From contig NZ_SRYA01000006.1 in the NCBI RefSeq assembly GCF_004793545.1, positions 1 to 64,000 of the forward strand: a stretch of 64,000 nucleotides of DNA. The letters run 5' to 3'. The DNA comes from Petralouisia muris. GTDB taxonomy: Bacteria > Bacillota > Clostridia > Lachnospirales > Lachnospiraceae. The position numbers were made by a program, and so were the translations under genes. This document shows, one piece after another, positions 45,256 to 54,567 of the stretch (positions are counted from its first letter, which is position 1; each line of letters begins with the position of its first letter). The notes beneath the pieces are model-generated. The model did not search any database. It was not told where the DNA came from and saw nothing but the letters and a program-made list of their open reading frames with translations.

Positions 45256-46224
45256 ATGAAGAAAAACGTGGCAATTGCCGGTATGGTTCTGTTGGCCGCA
45301 CTGCTTGGCGGCTGCGGGAATTCAAACAGCTCACAGGAGCAGAATGCAGAAACGCCTTCAGAACCTGAAACGGAAACAGCCTCTGAAGTTTCCCTTTCAT
45401 CAGGTGCGGCAGAGCTGTCAGACGGAACCTATACAGCAGAATTTAAGACAGACAGCGGTATGTTTCACGTAAGCGAAGCCTGTGACGGCAAAGGAACGCT
45501 GACGGTTGAAAATGGGAAAATGACAATCCATATTTCACTTGCTTCAAAGAATATTGTAAACCTCTATCCCGGATTGGCAGAGGACGCTGTAAAAGAGGGA
45601 GCAGAGCTGCTGACACCCACAGAAGATACTGTCACATACAGCGACGGCATGACAGATGAAGTCTATGGCTTTGATGTGCCTGTTCCCGCTTTGGAGACAG
45701 AATTTGAGCTGGCCCTGATTGGGACGAAAGGAAAATGGTATGATCATAAGGTCAGCGTTTCCAATCCGGTTCCCGCAGAGGGAGACGCAGAGAGCAAAAA
45801 TGCGGCCCCTCTGAAGGACGATGCACAAAGGACAAGCGCAGCTCCTTCGGAGGACGATATACAGGGAAAGGTTTCGGAGCCTTTAGAGGATGGCATCTAC
45901 AGCGTGGAACTTACCTTCGAGGGAGGAAGCGGAAGGGCGGAAATTTTATCTCCTGCAACAGTTACGGTGGCAGACGGGAAGACACTGGCGACTGTGGAAT
46001 GGAACAGCCCAAATTATGATTATATGCTGGTGGGCAAAGAGAAATATCTTCCGATAAATACAGAAGGCGGTTCTGTGTTTGAATTTCCCATTCCGGGGCT
46101 TGACGAACCAATCAGCGTCATAGGCGATACGGTGGCGATGAGTAAGCCCCATGAAGTGGAATACACATTGACATTTCATTCAGAGGCAATGAAAAAAGAA
46201 GAAAGAAACACGGAGATAAGATGA
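45256..46224 (+). CDS. Lipoprotein with two NEAT/Shp-like tetrapyrrole-binding-type domains
   Basis: 322 residues. The lipobox is LLGGC near residue 20. Domain 1 (about 55-170) opens DGTYTAEFKTDSGMFHVSE. Domain 2 (about 205-315) opens DGIYSVELTFEGGSGRAEIL and contains WNSPNYDYMLVGKEKYLP and VIGDTVAMSKPHEVEYTL. The second resembles haem-binding Shp/NEAT beta-sandwiches in its strand pattern and Tyr-rich loop. This is a judgement by eye. The gene begins just after the cbiK stop and overlaps the next by 4 nt. A related single domain is encoded at 51704. It probably holds the ligand at the surface and hands it to the binding protein downstream. Confidence 0.68.
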   Translation: MKKNVAIAGMVLLAALLGGCGNSNSSQEQNAETPSEPETETASEVSLSSGAAELSDGTYTAEFKTDSGMFHVSEACDGKGTLTVENGKMTIHISLASKNIVNLYPGLAEDAVKEGAELLTPTEDTVTYSDGMTDEVYGFDVPVPALETEFELALIGTKGKWYDHKVSVSNPVPAEGDAESKNAAPLKDDAQRTSAAPSEDDIQGKVSEPLEDGIYSVELTFEGGSGRAEILSPATVTVADGKTLATVEWNSPNYDYMLVGKEKYLPINTEGGSVFEFPIPGLDEPISVIGDTVAMSKPHEVEYTLTFHSEAMKKEERNTEIR

Positions 46225-47468
46225 GAGGAAGAAAGAAATTGAGGCTGCTGCTTTTTGCAGGGCTGCTGGGGCTGTCTGGCTGCAGCAGTCCTTCTTCCGT
46301 CTCCGGCCCGGGAAATGAAAAGGCGGCAGAAATAGAGACGAATGCTGAAGCAGGGACGGGAACAGAGACAGGATTAGAAGCAGAGACAGAAGCGGAATTG
46401 GTATATGACAGAAGCATGGAGCTGCGCTATGCAGAGAATTTTACAGTTGATTATTATGAGGGCGGTTATACCCTGCTGACCACAGCTATGGATGGAGCGC
46501 AGTTTCTGATTGTGCCGGAGGGAAAGGAAGCGCCCCAGAATATAGATAAAGTGTTTGAATCTGCACAGTCCAAAAGTCAGAAGCTTGTAGTGCTAAAGAG
46601 GCCGGTAAAAGATATTTATCTGGTAGCGTCTTCTGTAATGGATATGTTCAGTGAGCTGAACGGACTGGATGCAGTCGCTTTTTCCGGACAAAAAGAGGAC
46701 GGATGGTACATTGAAGAGGCCAGAGAGGCGATGGAGCGGGGCGATATCCTTTATGCCGGCAAATACAACCGTCCGGACTATGAATTGCTGGTTTCGAATC
46801 ATTGTGCCCTTGCCGTAGAAAACATGATGATAAACCATGCCCCTGAAGTGATAGAAAAACTGGAGGATTTCGGCATTCCTGCCGTGACAGATTATTCCAG
46901 CTATGAACCCCATCCCCTGGGCAGAGTAGAGTGGGTGAAATTTTACGGAGCGCTGCTGGGAAAAGAGGAGGAAGCGGAAGAAATCTTTGCAAAGCAGCAG
47001 GAAATCCTCGAGAAAGTAAGCGCAGATGAAAAAACGGATCAGACTGTGGCGTTCTTTTTTGTTACTTCCAATGGCCTGATACAGGTGCGGCAGACCTGGG
47101 ACTATATTCCGAAGATGATAGAGCTTGCAGGAGGAAAGTATGTATTTGATCATTTGGGAGATCCGGAAACAAAGCGTTCCACTATGAATATGCAGGTAGA
47201 GGAATTTTACGCCGGGGCGAAGGATGCGGACTTTTTGATTTATAACAGCTCCATCGACGGCGGAATCTCCAGTGTGGAGGAGCTTCTCGATAAATGTGAG
47301 CTTTTGTCGGATTTTAAGGCTGTGAAGGAAGGAAATGTCTGGTGCACCACCAATGACATGTATCAGCAGTCTTTGTCCATTGGTTATCTAATGGAAGACA
47401 TTCACGGAATGCTTCAGGGAGAAAAAGAGAATATGCATTATCTTTTCCGACTTGCAGAAGAAGATTAG
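46221..47468 (+). CDS. ABC substrate-binding lipoprotein (BtuF/FecB-type)
   Basis: 415 residues, with lipobox LGLSGC and an acidic linker. The class III binding fold has two lobes: VLKRPVKDIYLVASSVMDMF in the first, and FFVTSNGLIQVRQTWDYIPK with MIELAGGKYVFDHLGD in the second. It overlaps the gene before it and lies 3 nt before a FecCD permease, so it is the binding protein of that importer. Under a B12 riboswitch a corrinoid is a natural ligand, but the neighbouring haem-like modules leave porphyrins open. Confidence 0.83.
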   Translation: MRGRKKLRLLLFAGLLGLSGCSSPSSVSGPGNEKAAEIETNAEAGTGTETGLEAETEAELVYDRSMELRYAENFTVDYYEGGYTLLTTAMDGAQFLIVPEGKEAPQNIDKVFESAQSKSQKLVVLKRPVKDIYLVASSVMDMFSELNGLDAVAFSGQKEDGWYIEEAREAMERGDILYAGKYNRPDYELLVSNHCALAVENMMINHAPEVIEKLEDFGIPAVTDYSSYEPHPLGRVEWVKFYGALLGKEEEAEEIFAKQQEILEKVSADEKTDQTVAFFFVTSNGLIQVRQTWDYIPKMIELAGGKYVFDHLGDPETKRSTMNMQVEEFYAGAKDADFLIYNSSIDGGISSVEELLDKCELLSDFKAVKEGNVWCTTNDMYQQSLSIGYLMEDIHGMLQGEKENMHYLFRLAEED

Positions 47469-47471
47469 GAG

Positions 47472-48551
47472 ATGGATATTGTGGCTGAAAGGAGTCAAAC
47501 GCCTTCCTGGCGTCCCAGAATGCCAGGAACACGGGGCGGCAGTAAGAGAAACAGAACATGCAGATATATTACAGTCCTCATTTTACTTGGGATTGGCGCG
47601 CTTCTTTTTTTTATTCTGAATATCTGTATTGGAAGCGTCAGGATTACATTGGCGGAATTTGTGGGGCAGGAGGGGAATGAAACAATAACAAAGATTTTAT
47701 GGGATATCCGGCTTCCAAGAGCGGCGGCGGTTCTGATCCTTGGAGGCGCATTGTCCCTTGCGGGGTATCTGCTGCAGACATTTTTTAATAATCCGATTGC
47801 CGGGCCTTTTGTTCTGGGAATTTCCTCCGGTGCGAAAATGGCGGTGGCTTTGGTGATGGTATTTCTGATGGGAAGGGGAGTGGGGGTATCATCTTTTGCC
47901 ATGATTCTTGCGGCATTTTTGGGGGCCATGCTGTCCATGGGATTTGTATTGCTGGCATCCCGCAAAATCAACAATATGTCGATGTTGGTAGTCAGCGGCG
48001 TTATGATTGGCTACATATGTTCTGCTGTCACAGAATTGGTGGTAACCTTTGCAGAGGATGCGGATATTGTAAATCTTCACAACTGGTCCAGAGGCAGCTT
48101 CTCCGGCATGACCTGGGAAAATGTGGAAGTGATGGCAGTCGTGGTTTCCATCACTGCTTTTGCGGTCTTTCTGATGTCAAAGCCCCTGGCCGCTTATCAG
48201 CTGGGAGTTGTCTATGCCAGGAACGTAGGGGTAAATATTCGCCTTCTGCGGGCGTGCATTGTGATTTTTTCCAGTATTTTATCGGCATGTATTGTAGCCT
48301 ATGCAGGGCCTATTTCCTTTGTTGGAATCGCAGCGCCTCATTTGGTGAAAAAGCTTTTAAATACGGTGGAACCGATCTGGATGATACCGGCATGCTTTCT
48401 TGGAGGAAGTGTGTTCTGCCTGTTTTGCGATTTACTTGCTAAAACAATGCTTGCACCCACAGAACTGAGCATCAGTACCGTAACAGCCATTTTCGGCGCG
48501 CCGGTAGTGCTTTGGATTATGATAAAAAGACGAAAAGAAAGCCATGTATGA
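47472..48551 (+). CDS. BtuC/FecCD-type ABC permease
   Basis: 359 residues, about ten helices: DIRLPRAAAVLILGGALSLA, FFNNPIAGPFVLGISSGAKM, and GPISFVGIAAPHLVKKLLN at the ATPase contact. The start could be ATG 47472 or GTG 47481; the ribosome site TTAGGAG is better spaced for GTG 47481. ATGA overlap joins it to the ATPase gene. It forms the membrane channel of the riboswitch-controlled importer. Confidence 0.88.
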   Translation: MDIVAERSQTPSWRPRMPGTRGGSKRNRTCRYITVLILLGIGALLFFILNICIGSVRITLAEFVGQEGNETITKILWDIRLPRAAAVLILGGALSLAGYLLQTFFNNPIAGPFVLGISSGAKMAVALVMVFLMGRGVGVSSFAMILAAFLGAMLSMGFVLLASRKINNMSMLVVSGVMIGYICSAVTELVVTFAEDADIVNLHNWSRGSFSGMTWENVEVMAVVVSITAFAVFLMSKPLAAYQLGVVYARNVGVNIRLLRACIVIFSSILSACIVAYAGPISFVGIAAPHLVKKLLNTVEPIWMIPACFLGGSVFCLFCDLLAKTMLAPTELSISTVTAIFGAPVVLWIMIKRRKESHV

Positions 48552-49357
48552 GTAAGGGTAGGAACATGAAGGAATATTATTTTTCCACAAATAAAATGTG
48601 TGTGGGGTATGACAATAAACCGCTGATCAGGGAGGTGGAAATTACACTGCCGAAAGGGGAAATCTTAAGCCTGATAGGGCCAAACGGCGCAGGAAAATCC
48701 ACAGTGTTAAAAAGCATTGCAGGGCAGCTGCAGTTAATTGGCGGCGCAGTATATTTTGGAGACGACAGGTTAGGGGAAATGAAAACAAGTGAGCTGGCAA
48801 AGAAAATGTCAGTGGTGTTTACACAGAAAGTAACGGCGGAAATGAAAAATTGCCGGGATGTGGTTGCAACCGGCAGGTATCCTTATACCGGATGGTTTGG
48901 CGTTTTATCCGGCGAGGATGAACGGATTGTGGATGAAGTGATGGAACTGACCCATACCGCAGAGATCCGCCATCAGGAATTTGATAAAATCAGCGACGGG
49001 CAAAAACAGCGGGTCATGCTTGCAAGGGCAATCTGCCAGGAGCCGGAGCTTGTGATATTAGACGAGCCCACATCCTTTCTGGACATCAGGTATAAGCTGG
49101 ATTTTTTATCCATACTGCAGGAACTGAGAGATAAGAAAGGGCTTACGGTGATTATGTCTTTGCATGAACTGGAGCTTGCAAAGCTTGTCTCCGATAAAAT
49201 ACTTTGCCTGAAAGGGGAATTCGTGGAAAGATACGGAACGCCGGAAGAAATTTTTGAATCGGATTTTATTGAAAGGCTGTTTGATTTGAAAGAAGGGGGT
49301 TTTCTGAAAAATGAAAAGCTTTCCGGCTATATCCGGCAGATAAGCTCGCAGCCATAA
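48548..49357 (+). CDS. BtuD/FecE-type ABC ATPase
   Basis: 269 residues. Walker A LIGPNGAGKSTVLKSI, signature ISDGQKQRVMLARAI, Walker B LVILDEPTSFLDIRYK, switch His in VIMSLHELELAK. Intact, unlike the haem-like ATPase at 27733, so it could in principle also power that permease, as shared ATPases are known in such systems. ATG 48548 overlaps the permease stop; an upstream TTG at 48512 and ATG 48566 are less likely. It completes the importer with the two genes before it. Confidence 0.9.
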   Translation: MSKGRNMKEYYFSTNKMCVGYDNKPLIREVEITLPKGEILSLIGPNGAGKSTVLKSIAGQLQLIGGAVYFGDDRLGEMKTSELAKKMSVVFTQKVTAEMKNCRDVVATGRYPYTGWFGVLSGEDERIVDEVMELTHTAEIRHQEFDKISDGQKQRVMLARAICQEPELVILDEPTSFLDIRYKLDFLSILQELRDKKGLTVIMSLHELELAKLVSDKILCLKGEFVERYGTPEEIFESDFIERLFDLKEGGFLKNEKLSGYIRQISSQP

Positions 49358-49417
49358 CAGATAGAATGATAGATGATTTGGGCTTTGCGGGAAAAATACA
49401 AGAAAAGAGGTTTGGAT

Positions 49418-50110
49418 ATGAGTGGAATATTATATGGAGCAGGGGTAGGCCCCGGCGATCCGGAACTTATGACGTTAAAGGCTGTGAGACTGGTGAAAGA
49501 AAACAATGTGATTGCTTTGCCGGGAAAAAATCCCAAGGAAACTGTCGCATACCAGATTGCAGCGGCGGCAGTGCCTGAGCTTGCAGACAAAGAGCTGCTT
49601 GCAGTGTATATGCCTATGACCCACGACAGGGAAGAAAGGGAAAAGCGCCACAGAGAGGGCGCATATCTGGTGGAAACTTATCTGAAGCAGGGAAAAAATG
49701 TTGTGTTTCTCACATTGGGAGATCCTTCCGTGTATTCTACCTTTACCTATATCCAGAAAATCGCAGAGGCGGATGGATTTCAGACCCAATTAGTCAGCGG
49801 CGTTCCTTCTTTTTGCGCTGCGGCAGCGAGAATGAACATGCCTCTTGCCATATGGAATGAGCAGATCCATATTTTTCCGGCAGTCCATCATTTGTCAAAT
49901 GACCTGCCGGATGCGGGAACCTGCGTCCTGATGAAATCAGGCAGTAAAATGGACCAGGTAAAGGAGATTCTAAAAAAGAGCGGGCGGGATGCAGTTATGA
50001 TAGAAAATTGCGGGACAGGCAAAGAACAGGTATATCTTCATGTAGACGATATCCCTGACACTGCAGGATATTATTCCCTGATTATTTCAAAGGAAGCGGA
50101 GAAAAAATGA
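49418..50110 (+). CDS. cbiL: Cobalt-factor II / precorrin-2 C20-methyltransferase CbiL
   Basis: 230 residues from ATG 49418 with AAGAGG before it. Tetrapyrrole methylase fold: LYGAGVGPGDPELMTLKAVR at the N-terminus, VVFLTLGDPSVYSTFTYI, QLVSGVPSFCAAAARMNMPL. It moves a methyl group from S-adenosylmethionine to C20 of the corrin precursor. It is the only corrin-ring methylase in the window; the rest of the pathway is elsewhere or absent. With cbiK in the same riboswitch operon it supports a corrinoid theme. It overlaps the next gene by 4 nt. Confidence 0.88.
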   Translation: MSGILYGAGVGPGDPELMTLKAVRLVKENNVIALPGKNPKETVAYQIAAAAVPELADKELLAVYMPMTHDREEREKRHREGAYLVETYLKQGKNVVFLTLGDPSVYSTFTYIQKIAEADGFQTQLVSGVPSFCAAAARMNMPLAIWNEQIHIFPAVHHLSNDLPDAGTCVLMKSGSKMDQVKEILKKSGRDAVMIENCGTGKEQVYLHVDDIPDTAGYYSLIISKEAEKK

Positions 50111-50946
50111 TAGTTTTAAAGAATTTAACCAAAAAGTTTGATCAGTTTACCGCTGTGGATTCTGTCAATATGACCATTGAAACAGGAGAATTTTTCGGAC
50201 TTCTTGGATTAAACGGAGCAGGAAAAACCACTACAATCGGTATGCTTTCCACGCTTCTTCTGCCAACTCAGGGAGAAATCTTCATCGACGGAGAACTGCT
50301 TACGAGAAAAAGAACCGACCTGAAACAAAAAATCAGCGTAATCACACAGGAATATTCGATGCGGCAGGATATGAATATGGATGAGATTATGGAATATCAG
50401 GGAAGGCTCTACTATATGCCGAAAAAAGAAATCCGAAAAAGGAGCGAAGAGCTGCTGGAGTTCTGCGGGCTTATCAATGACCGGAGAAAAACCGTCCGGA
50501 AGCTGTCCGGCGGAATGAAACGGAAACTGATGGTGTGCAGAGCTCTTTTGACAAATCCTGAGATCTTGCTGCTGGATGAACCGACGGCAGGAATGGATGC
50601 GGTGTCGCGAAGGCAGATGTGGAATCTGCTTAAACAGTTAAACGGGAAAAATCTGACGATTTTGCTGACGACACATTACATGGAAGAGGCGGAACATCTG
50701 TGTGCCAGAGTGGCTATGATGAATCATGGAAAGATAGAAAAAATCAGCGCGCCCCAGGATTTTATTGATGAATTGGGACGGTTTGCTGTGGATGAGACTG
50801 AGGAAGGAAAAGCAGCAACCTACTATTTCCATATCAAAGAAGAAGCGTTGAAGTTTGCCGCACAGATAAACGGCAGTTTTAAACTGCGGGACACTACCTT
50901 GGAAGATGCATTTGTGGAACGGGCAAAAAAAGATGAAATCAGGTGA
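50107..50946 (+). CDS. ABC-2 type transporter ATPase
   Basis: 279 residues of the DrrA/CcmA type: Walker A GLNGAGKTTTIGMLS, signature LSGGMKRKLMVCRAL, Walker B LLLDEPTAGMDAVS, switch His in LLTTHYMEEAEHL. It overlaps cbiL and the permease gene, so all three are translation-coupled. Exporters of this type move lipids, drugs or polymers. Their presence inside a B12-controlled operon is unusual, and the substrate is not predictable. Confidence 0.88.
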   Translation: MIVLKNLTKKFDQFTAVDSVNMTIETGEFFGLLGLNGAGKTTTIGMLSTLLLPTQGEIFIDGELLTRKRTDLKQKISVITQEYSMRQDMNMDEIMEYQGRLYYMPKKEIRKRSEELLEFCGLINDRRKTVRKLSGGMKRKLMVCRALLTNPEILLLDEPTAGMDAVSRRQMWNLLKQLNGKNLTILLTTHYMEEAEHLCARVAMMNHGKIEKISAPQDFIDELGRFAVDETEEGKAATYYFHIKEEALKFAAQINGSFKLRDTTLEDAFVERAKKDEIR

Positions 50947-51683
50947 AAGAAATGGGAATTATTACAATTTTATGGGAAAAGTGGGTGGAATTCCGACGGG
51001 ATTTTTATAAAATTACATTGGCAGCCATGATTGCGCCTCTTATGTATCTTCTGGTCTTTGGGATGGGAATTCAGACCATGTCTCATGGGAAGCCATATCT
51101 TCATTATCTGATTCCGGGCGTGGTGGCGCTGACGACAATGAACGGAAGCTTTAATGCAATTGCACAGAATCTGAATGTCCAGAGGTTGTATGAAAAGGCT
51201 TTTGACCAGGTTATGATTTCCCCTACTCCCTTATGGCAGTTTATGATTGGGCAGATTATAGCGGGTTCTATCAGAGGGCTTTATGCAGGCGGCGTTATTT
51301 TGCTTCTGGTGTGGCCGATACACACCGGCCTTATTTTTAACGGTTTTTCTTTTTTGGTATTGTTTTTAAACGGTGCGGTATTTTCGGCGCTGGGAGTGGT
51401 TGTTTCCTTTTTGGCAAGGAATCATGCGGATGTGCCGAGATTTTCCAATTATCTGATTATGCCTATGGCTTTTTTATGCAATACATTTTTTTCCACAGAA
51501 AATATGCCGAAAGAGATTCGCAGTGTCATAAGTGTTTTGCCCCTGTCAGAAACCAGCAGCATTGTACGGCATATTGCCTATGGAGAAGTCTGGAATTTCT
51601 CAGGGATTCTGGTGCTGCTTGCGTATCTGTTTGTTTTGACGGCAATCGGGTTATGGTTTGTTTACCAAAAACAGAATCTTTAG
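50943..51683 (+). CDS. ABC-2 type permease
   Basis: 246 residues, six helices, of the NodJ/DrrB type: LAAMIAPLMYLLVFGMGI, the long membrane re-entry region, and the conserved NYLIMPMAFLCNTFFSTENM followed by VLPLSETSSIVRHIAYG. It pairs with the ATPase before it. It is followed after 20 nt by a third NEAT/Shp-like domain, so the exporter and the surface binding module are probably used together. Confidence 0.86.
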   Translation: MKEMGIITILWEKWVEFRRDFYKITLAAMIAPLMYLLVFGMGIQTMSHGKPYLHYLIPGVVALTTMNGSFNAIAQNLNVQRLYEKAFDQVMISPTPLWQFMIGQIIAGSIRGLYAGGVILLLVWPIHTGLIFNGFSFLVLFLNGAVFSALGVVVSFLARNHADVPRFSNYLIMPMAFLCNTFFSTENMPKEIRSVISVLPLSETSSIVRHIAYGEVWNFSGILVLLAYLFVLTAIGLWFVYQKQNL

Positions 51684-51703
51684 TAGGAGCGTGAAAGGAA
51701 AAT

Positions 51704-52240
51704 ATGTTGAAAAAAGGGTATGTGAAACGAAGAAAATGCAGCAGAGGGAGCATGGCAAAAGCCATGCTGATTCTGTTTGCGCTTCTGTCATTGTTTTCTT
51801 TGTGCGGATTTGCCATGGAGAACGGGGAATACAGCGTATCTGTGGATATGAGCGGCGGCAGCGGGAAGGCCTCGATTGCATCCCCCACGCTTCTTACGGT
51901 TCAAGAGGGAATGCCTGTGGCAAGGATTCAATGGAGCAGTTCTAATTATGATTATATGGTTGTGGATGGGAAAACCTATTATAATCAGAGTGAGGAGGGA
52001 ATGAATTCTGTCTTTGAGATACCGGTTTTGTGCTGGGATGAAGAAATGGATGTGATTGCGGATACCACGGCTATGGGAAATCCCGTTGAAATCCATTATC
52101 AGCTGTTTTTTTACCAGGAGTCGGTGGGAAGTAAAAATGAGCTGCCCCAGGAAGCGGCCAAAAGGGTGCTGTGTGTAGCCTTTGGAATTATTGTAATTGG
52201 AGGTATTTTGAATTATATAGTGAAAAAGAAGAATTCATAG
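51704..52240 (+). CDS. Membrane-anchored NEAT/Shp-like domain protein
   Basis: 178 residues: a basic N-terminus, signal segment (LILFALLSLFSLCGFA), one extracellular domain opening NGEYSVSVDMSGGSGKASIA and containing WSSSNYDYMVVDGKTYY and VIADTTAMGNPVEIHYQL, then a C-terminal helix (VLCVAFGIIVIGGILNYI) and Lys tail. It is close in sequence to domain 2 of the lipoprotein at 45256, so it probably binds the same ligand but stays fixed to the membrane. It is the last gene of the block; nadB follows with its own promoter. Confidence 0.7.
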   Translation: MLKKGYVKRRKCSRGSMAKAMLILFALLSLFSLCGFAMENGEYSVSVDMSGGSGKASIASPTLLTVQEGMPVARIQWSSSNYDYMVVDGKTYYNQSEEGMNSVFEIPVLCWDEEMDVIADTTAMGNPVEIHYQLFFYQESVGSKNELPQEAAKRVLCVAFGIIVIGGILNYIVKKKNS

Positions 52241-52248
52241 AAAATTCG

Positions 52249-52277
52249 TCGACATTTTACCGCCGGAGTAATATAAT
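52249..52277 (+). promoter_or_regulatory. Promoter of nadBC
   Basis: TCGACA (52249-52254) and consensus TATAAT (52272-52277), 17-bp spacing, about 90 bp before the nadB start. It includes CCGCCGGAGTAATA, which recurs inverted near 43240. Confidence 0.6.
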
Positions 52278-52369
52278 ACTGGAAATTTTCTTCCAAATAT
52301 GCTAAAATCTTTACAGCGTAGCGGCAGCTATGCCATATTATAGTGAAAAAGATATTGACAGGTGGGAAC

Positions 52370-53695
52370 ATGGAAAAAGAAACAGATGTAGTGATAGTAG
52401 GCACAGGAGCAGCAGGGCTGTTCTGTGCGCTGCAGCTGCCGGAAAGTAAGAAAGTTACCGTTATTACCAAGGATGAAGCCAGAAACAGCGATTCTTTTCT
52501 GGCACAGGGAGGAATCTGTGTCCTGCAGTCAGAAGACGATTATGATGCGTATTTTGAAGATACCATGAAGGCAGGACATTACAAAAATAACGGGAAATCG
52601 GTGGAAATGATGATCCGAAGCTCCGGAGAAATCATTGATTTGCTGCTGGGGTACGGCGTGGAATTTGAACGGCGGGACGGGAAGCTGGCATATACCAGAG
52701 AAGGTGGGCACTCCCGGCCCAGAATACTGTTTCATGAGGATGTTACCGGCAAAGAAATTACCGGAAAGCTGCTGGCCCAGGCAATGGAACGCAGGAATAT
52801 CGAAATATACGAGCATACGGAAATGATAGATATTCTCTGTAAAGACAATGTTTGTTATGGGGTGGTTACAGCGGATAGGCAGGGAAGGATAACTCCGCTT
52901 TGGGCAGAGCATACCGTGTTTGCCTGCGGCGGTATCGGCGGATTGTATCAGCACTCAACGAATTTTGCCCATTTAACCGGAGACGGGATTGCCGTTGCAC
53001 TGCGGCATAAGGTAAAGCTTCAGGATGTGAATTTTGTGCAGATACATCCCACCACACTGTATTCTGAGAAGCCGGGCCGGAGGTTTCTGGTTTCAGAATC
53101 TGTCCGTGGAGAAGGCGCTGTGCTGTACAATGCCAAAATGGAGCGGTTTGTGGATGAACTGCTGCCCCGGGATGTGGTGACAAAGGCCATTGAGAAGCAG
53201 ATGGAAGAAGACGGGAAGCCCTATGTCTGGCTGTCTATGGAGCATATTGCCAGGGAAGATATTTTAAGCCATTTTCCAAATATCTGTAAACGGTGCCTGG
53301 AGGAAGGCTATGATGTGACAAAGGAATGTATTCCAGTGGTGCCGGGACAGCACTATTTTATGGGCGGCATTCAGTCAGATCTGGAGGGAAGAACTTCTAT
53401 GGAACGCCTTTACGCTGTAGGAGAGACAAGCTGCAACGGCGTGCATGGCGCCAATCGTCTTGCCAGCAATTCCCTTTTGGAAAGCCTGGTGTTTGCAAGG
53501 CGCGCGGCGATGGATCTTGCAGCAGAATCTGCTGCCGTTCCGTCAGAAAGGCCGGATGGCAGAGATGGGCTGTTTTGCCGGGAGAAGTATAAGGATATCG
53601 AAAAACTGCATCAGGAGAACCGCACGCTAGTGCATCAGGAGATAGAGAGGATGAGAAAAGAATATGAACAACAGCATAACCATGACATTAAATGA
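52370..53695 (+). CDS. nadB: L-aspartate oxidase NadB
   Basis: 441 residues, a flavoprotein of the succinate dehydrogenase/fumarate reductase family. FAD site: VVIVGTGAAGLFCALQL. Substrate and catalytic regions: SFLAQGGICV, HSRPRILFHEDVTGKEI, QIHPTTLY, and the C-terminal VHGANRLASNSLLESLVFA. It makes iminoaspartate for NAD synthesis; in anaerobes fumarate is the likely electron acceptor. Shorter than many NadB (about 530) because the C-terminal helical domain is small. ATG 52370 with AGGTGGG is preferred. nadC overlaps its 3' end by 32 nt. nadA, the usual partner, is not in the window. Confidence 0.93.
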   Translation: MEKETDVVIVGTGAAGLFCALQLPESKKVTVITKDEARNSDSFLAQGGICVLQSEDDYDAYFEDTMKAGHYKNNGKSVEMMIRSSGEIIDLLLGYGVEFERRDGKLAYTREGGHSRPRILFHEDVTGKEITGKLLAQAMERRNIEIYEHTEMIDILCKDNVCYGVVTADRQGRITPLWAEHTVFACGGIGGLYQHSTNFAHLTGDGIAVALRHKVKLQDVNFVQIHPTTLYSEKPGRRFLVSESVRGEGAVLYNAKMERFVDELLPRDVVTKAIEKQMEEDGKPYVWLSMEHIAREDILSHFPNICKRCLEEGYDVTKECIPVVPGQHYFMGGIQSDLEGRTSMERLYAVGETSCNGVHGANRLASNSLLESLVFARRAAMDLAAESAAVPSERPDGRDGLFCREKYKDIEKLHQENRTLVHQEIERMRKEYEQQHNHDIK

Positions 53696-54518
53696 AGATG
53701 AACTGATTTTACAGGCGCTGCGGGAGGATATTTCCAGTGAGGATGTCACTACCAACGCAGTGATGCCAAAGGCGCAGACAGGGGAAGCCCAATTAATCTG
53801 TAAGCAGGATGGAGTGCTGGCCGGCCTGCCTGTATTCCAAAGAGTGTTTGAATTACTGGATGAAACCATATCTGTGGAATTTCAATTTTCCGATGGAGAT
53901 AAGGTAAAAAAAGGAGATTTAATCGGAACCATTATCGGTGATATCCGGGCCATTTTGTCCGGTGAGCGGACTGCGCTGAATTACCTGCAGCGTATGAGCG
54001 GAATTGCCACTTATACCAATTCCATTGCGTCTTTGTTAGAGGGCAGTAAGGTAAAGCTTCTGGATACCAGAAAAACTACGCCGAATATGCGTATTTTTGA
54101 GAAATATTCTGTGAAAGTCGGCGGCGGTTACAATCACCGTTATAATCTTTCGGACGGAGTTCTGCTGAAAGACAACCATATCGGCGCAGCAGGCGGAGTA
54201 AAAGAAGCCGTTTTGATGGCAAAGGAATATGCGCCTTTTGTACGCAAGATTGAGATTGAGTGCGAGACGGTGGCAATGGTTCAGGAGGCAGTGGAGGCAG
54301 GGGCAGATATTATCATGCTGGATAACATGACGGTGGAAGAGATGCAGAAGGCAATTGCATTGATTGACCACAGAGCAGAGATTGAATGCTCCGGCAATGT
54401 GACAAAAGAAAATATTGAGCATTACATCTCTCTGGGAGTTGATTATATTTCCAGCGGTGCGCTGACCCATTCCGCGCCTATTATGGATATTTCCCTGAAA
54501 AATCTTCATGCAGTGTGA
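53664..54518 (+). CDS. nadC: Quinolinate phosphoribosyltransferase NadC
   Basis: 284 residues. Conserved motifs: REDISSEDVTTNAV at the N-terminus, GERTALNYLQRMSGIAT, the phosphoribosyl site LDTRKTTPNMR, and GYNHRYNLSDGVLLKDNH. It turns quinolinate and PRPP into nicotinate mononucleotide. Coupled to nadB by overlap. A terminator follows at 54568. Start at 53664 or the Met at 53682. Confidence 0.95.
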   Translation: MNNSITMTLNEDELILQALREDISSEDVTTNAVMPKAQTGEAQLICKQDGVLAGLPVFQRVFELLDETISVEFQFSDGDKVKKGDLIGTIIGDIRAILSGERTALNYLQRMSGIATYTNSIASLLEGSKVKLLDTRKTTPNMRIFEKYSVKVGGGYNHRYNLSDGVLLKDNHIGAAGGVKEAVLMAKEYAPFVRKIEIECETVAMVQEAVEAGADIIMLDNMTVEEMQKAIALIDHRAEIECSGNVTKENIEHYISLGVDYISSGALTHSAPIMDISLKNLHAV

Positions 54519-54567
54519 AGGTGATATGATACATTCCGTATCATTTCAGCAGTTCACAATTATGCAG

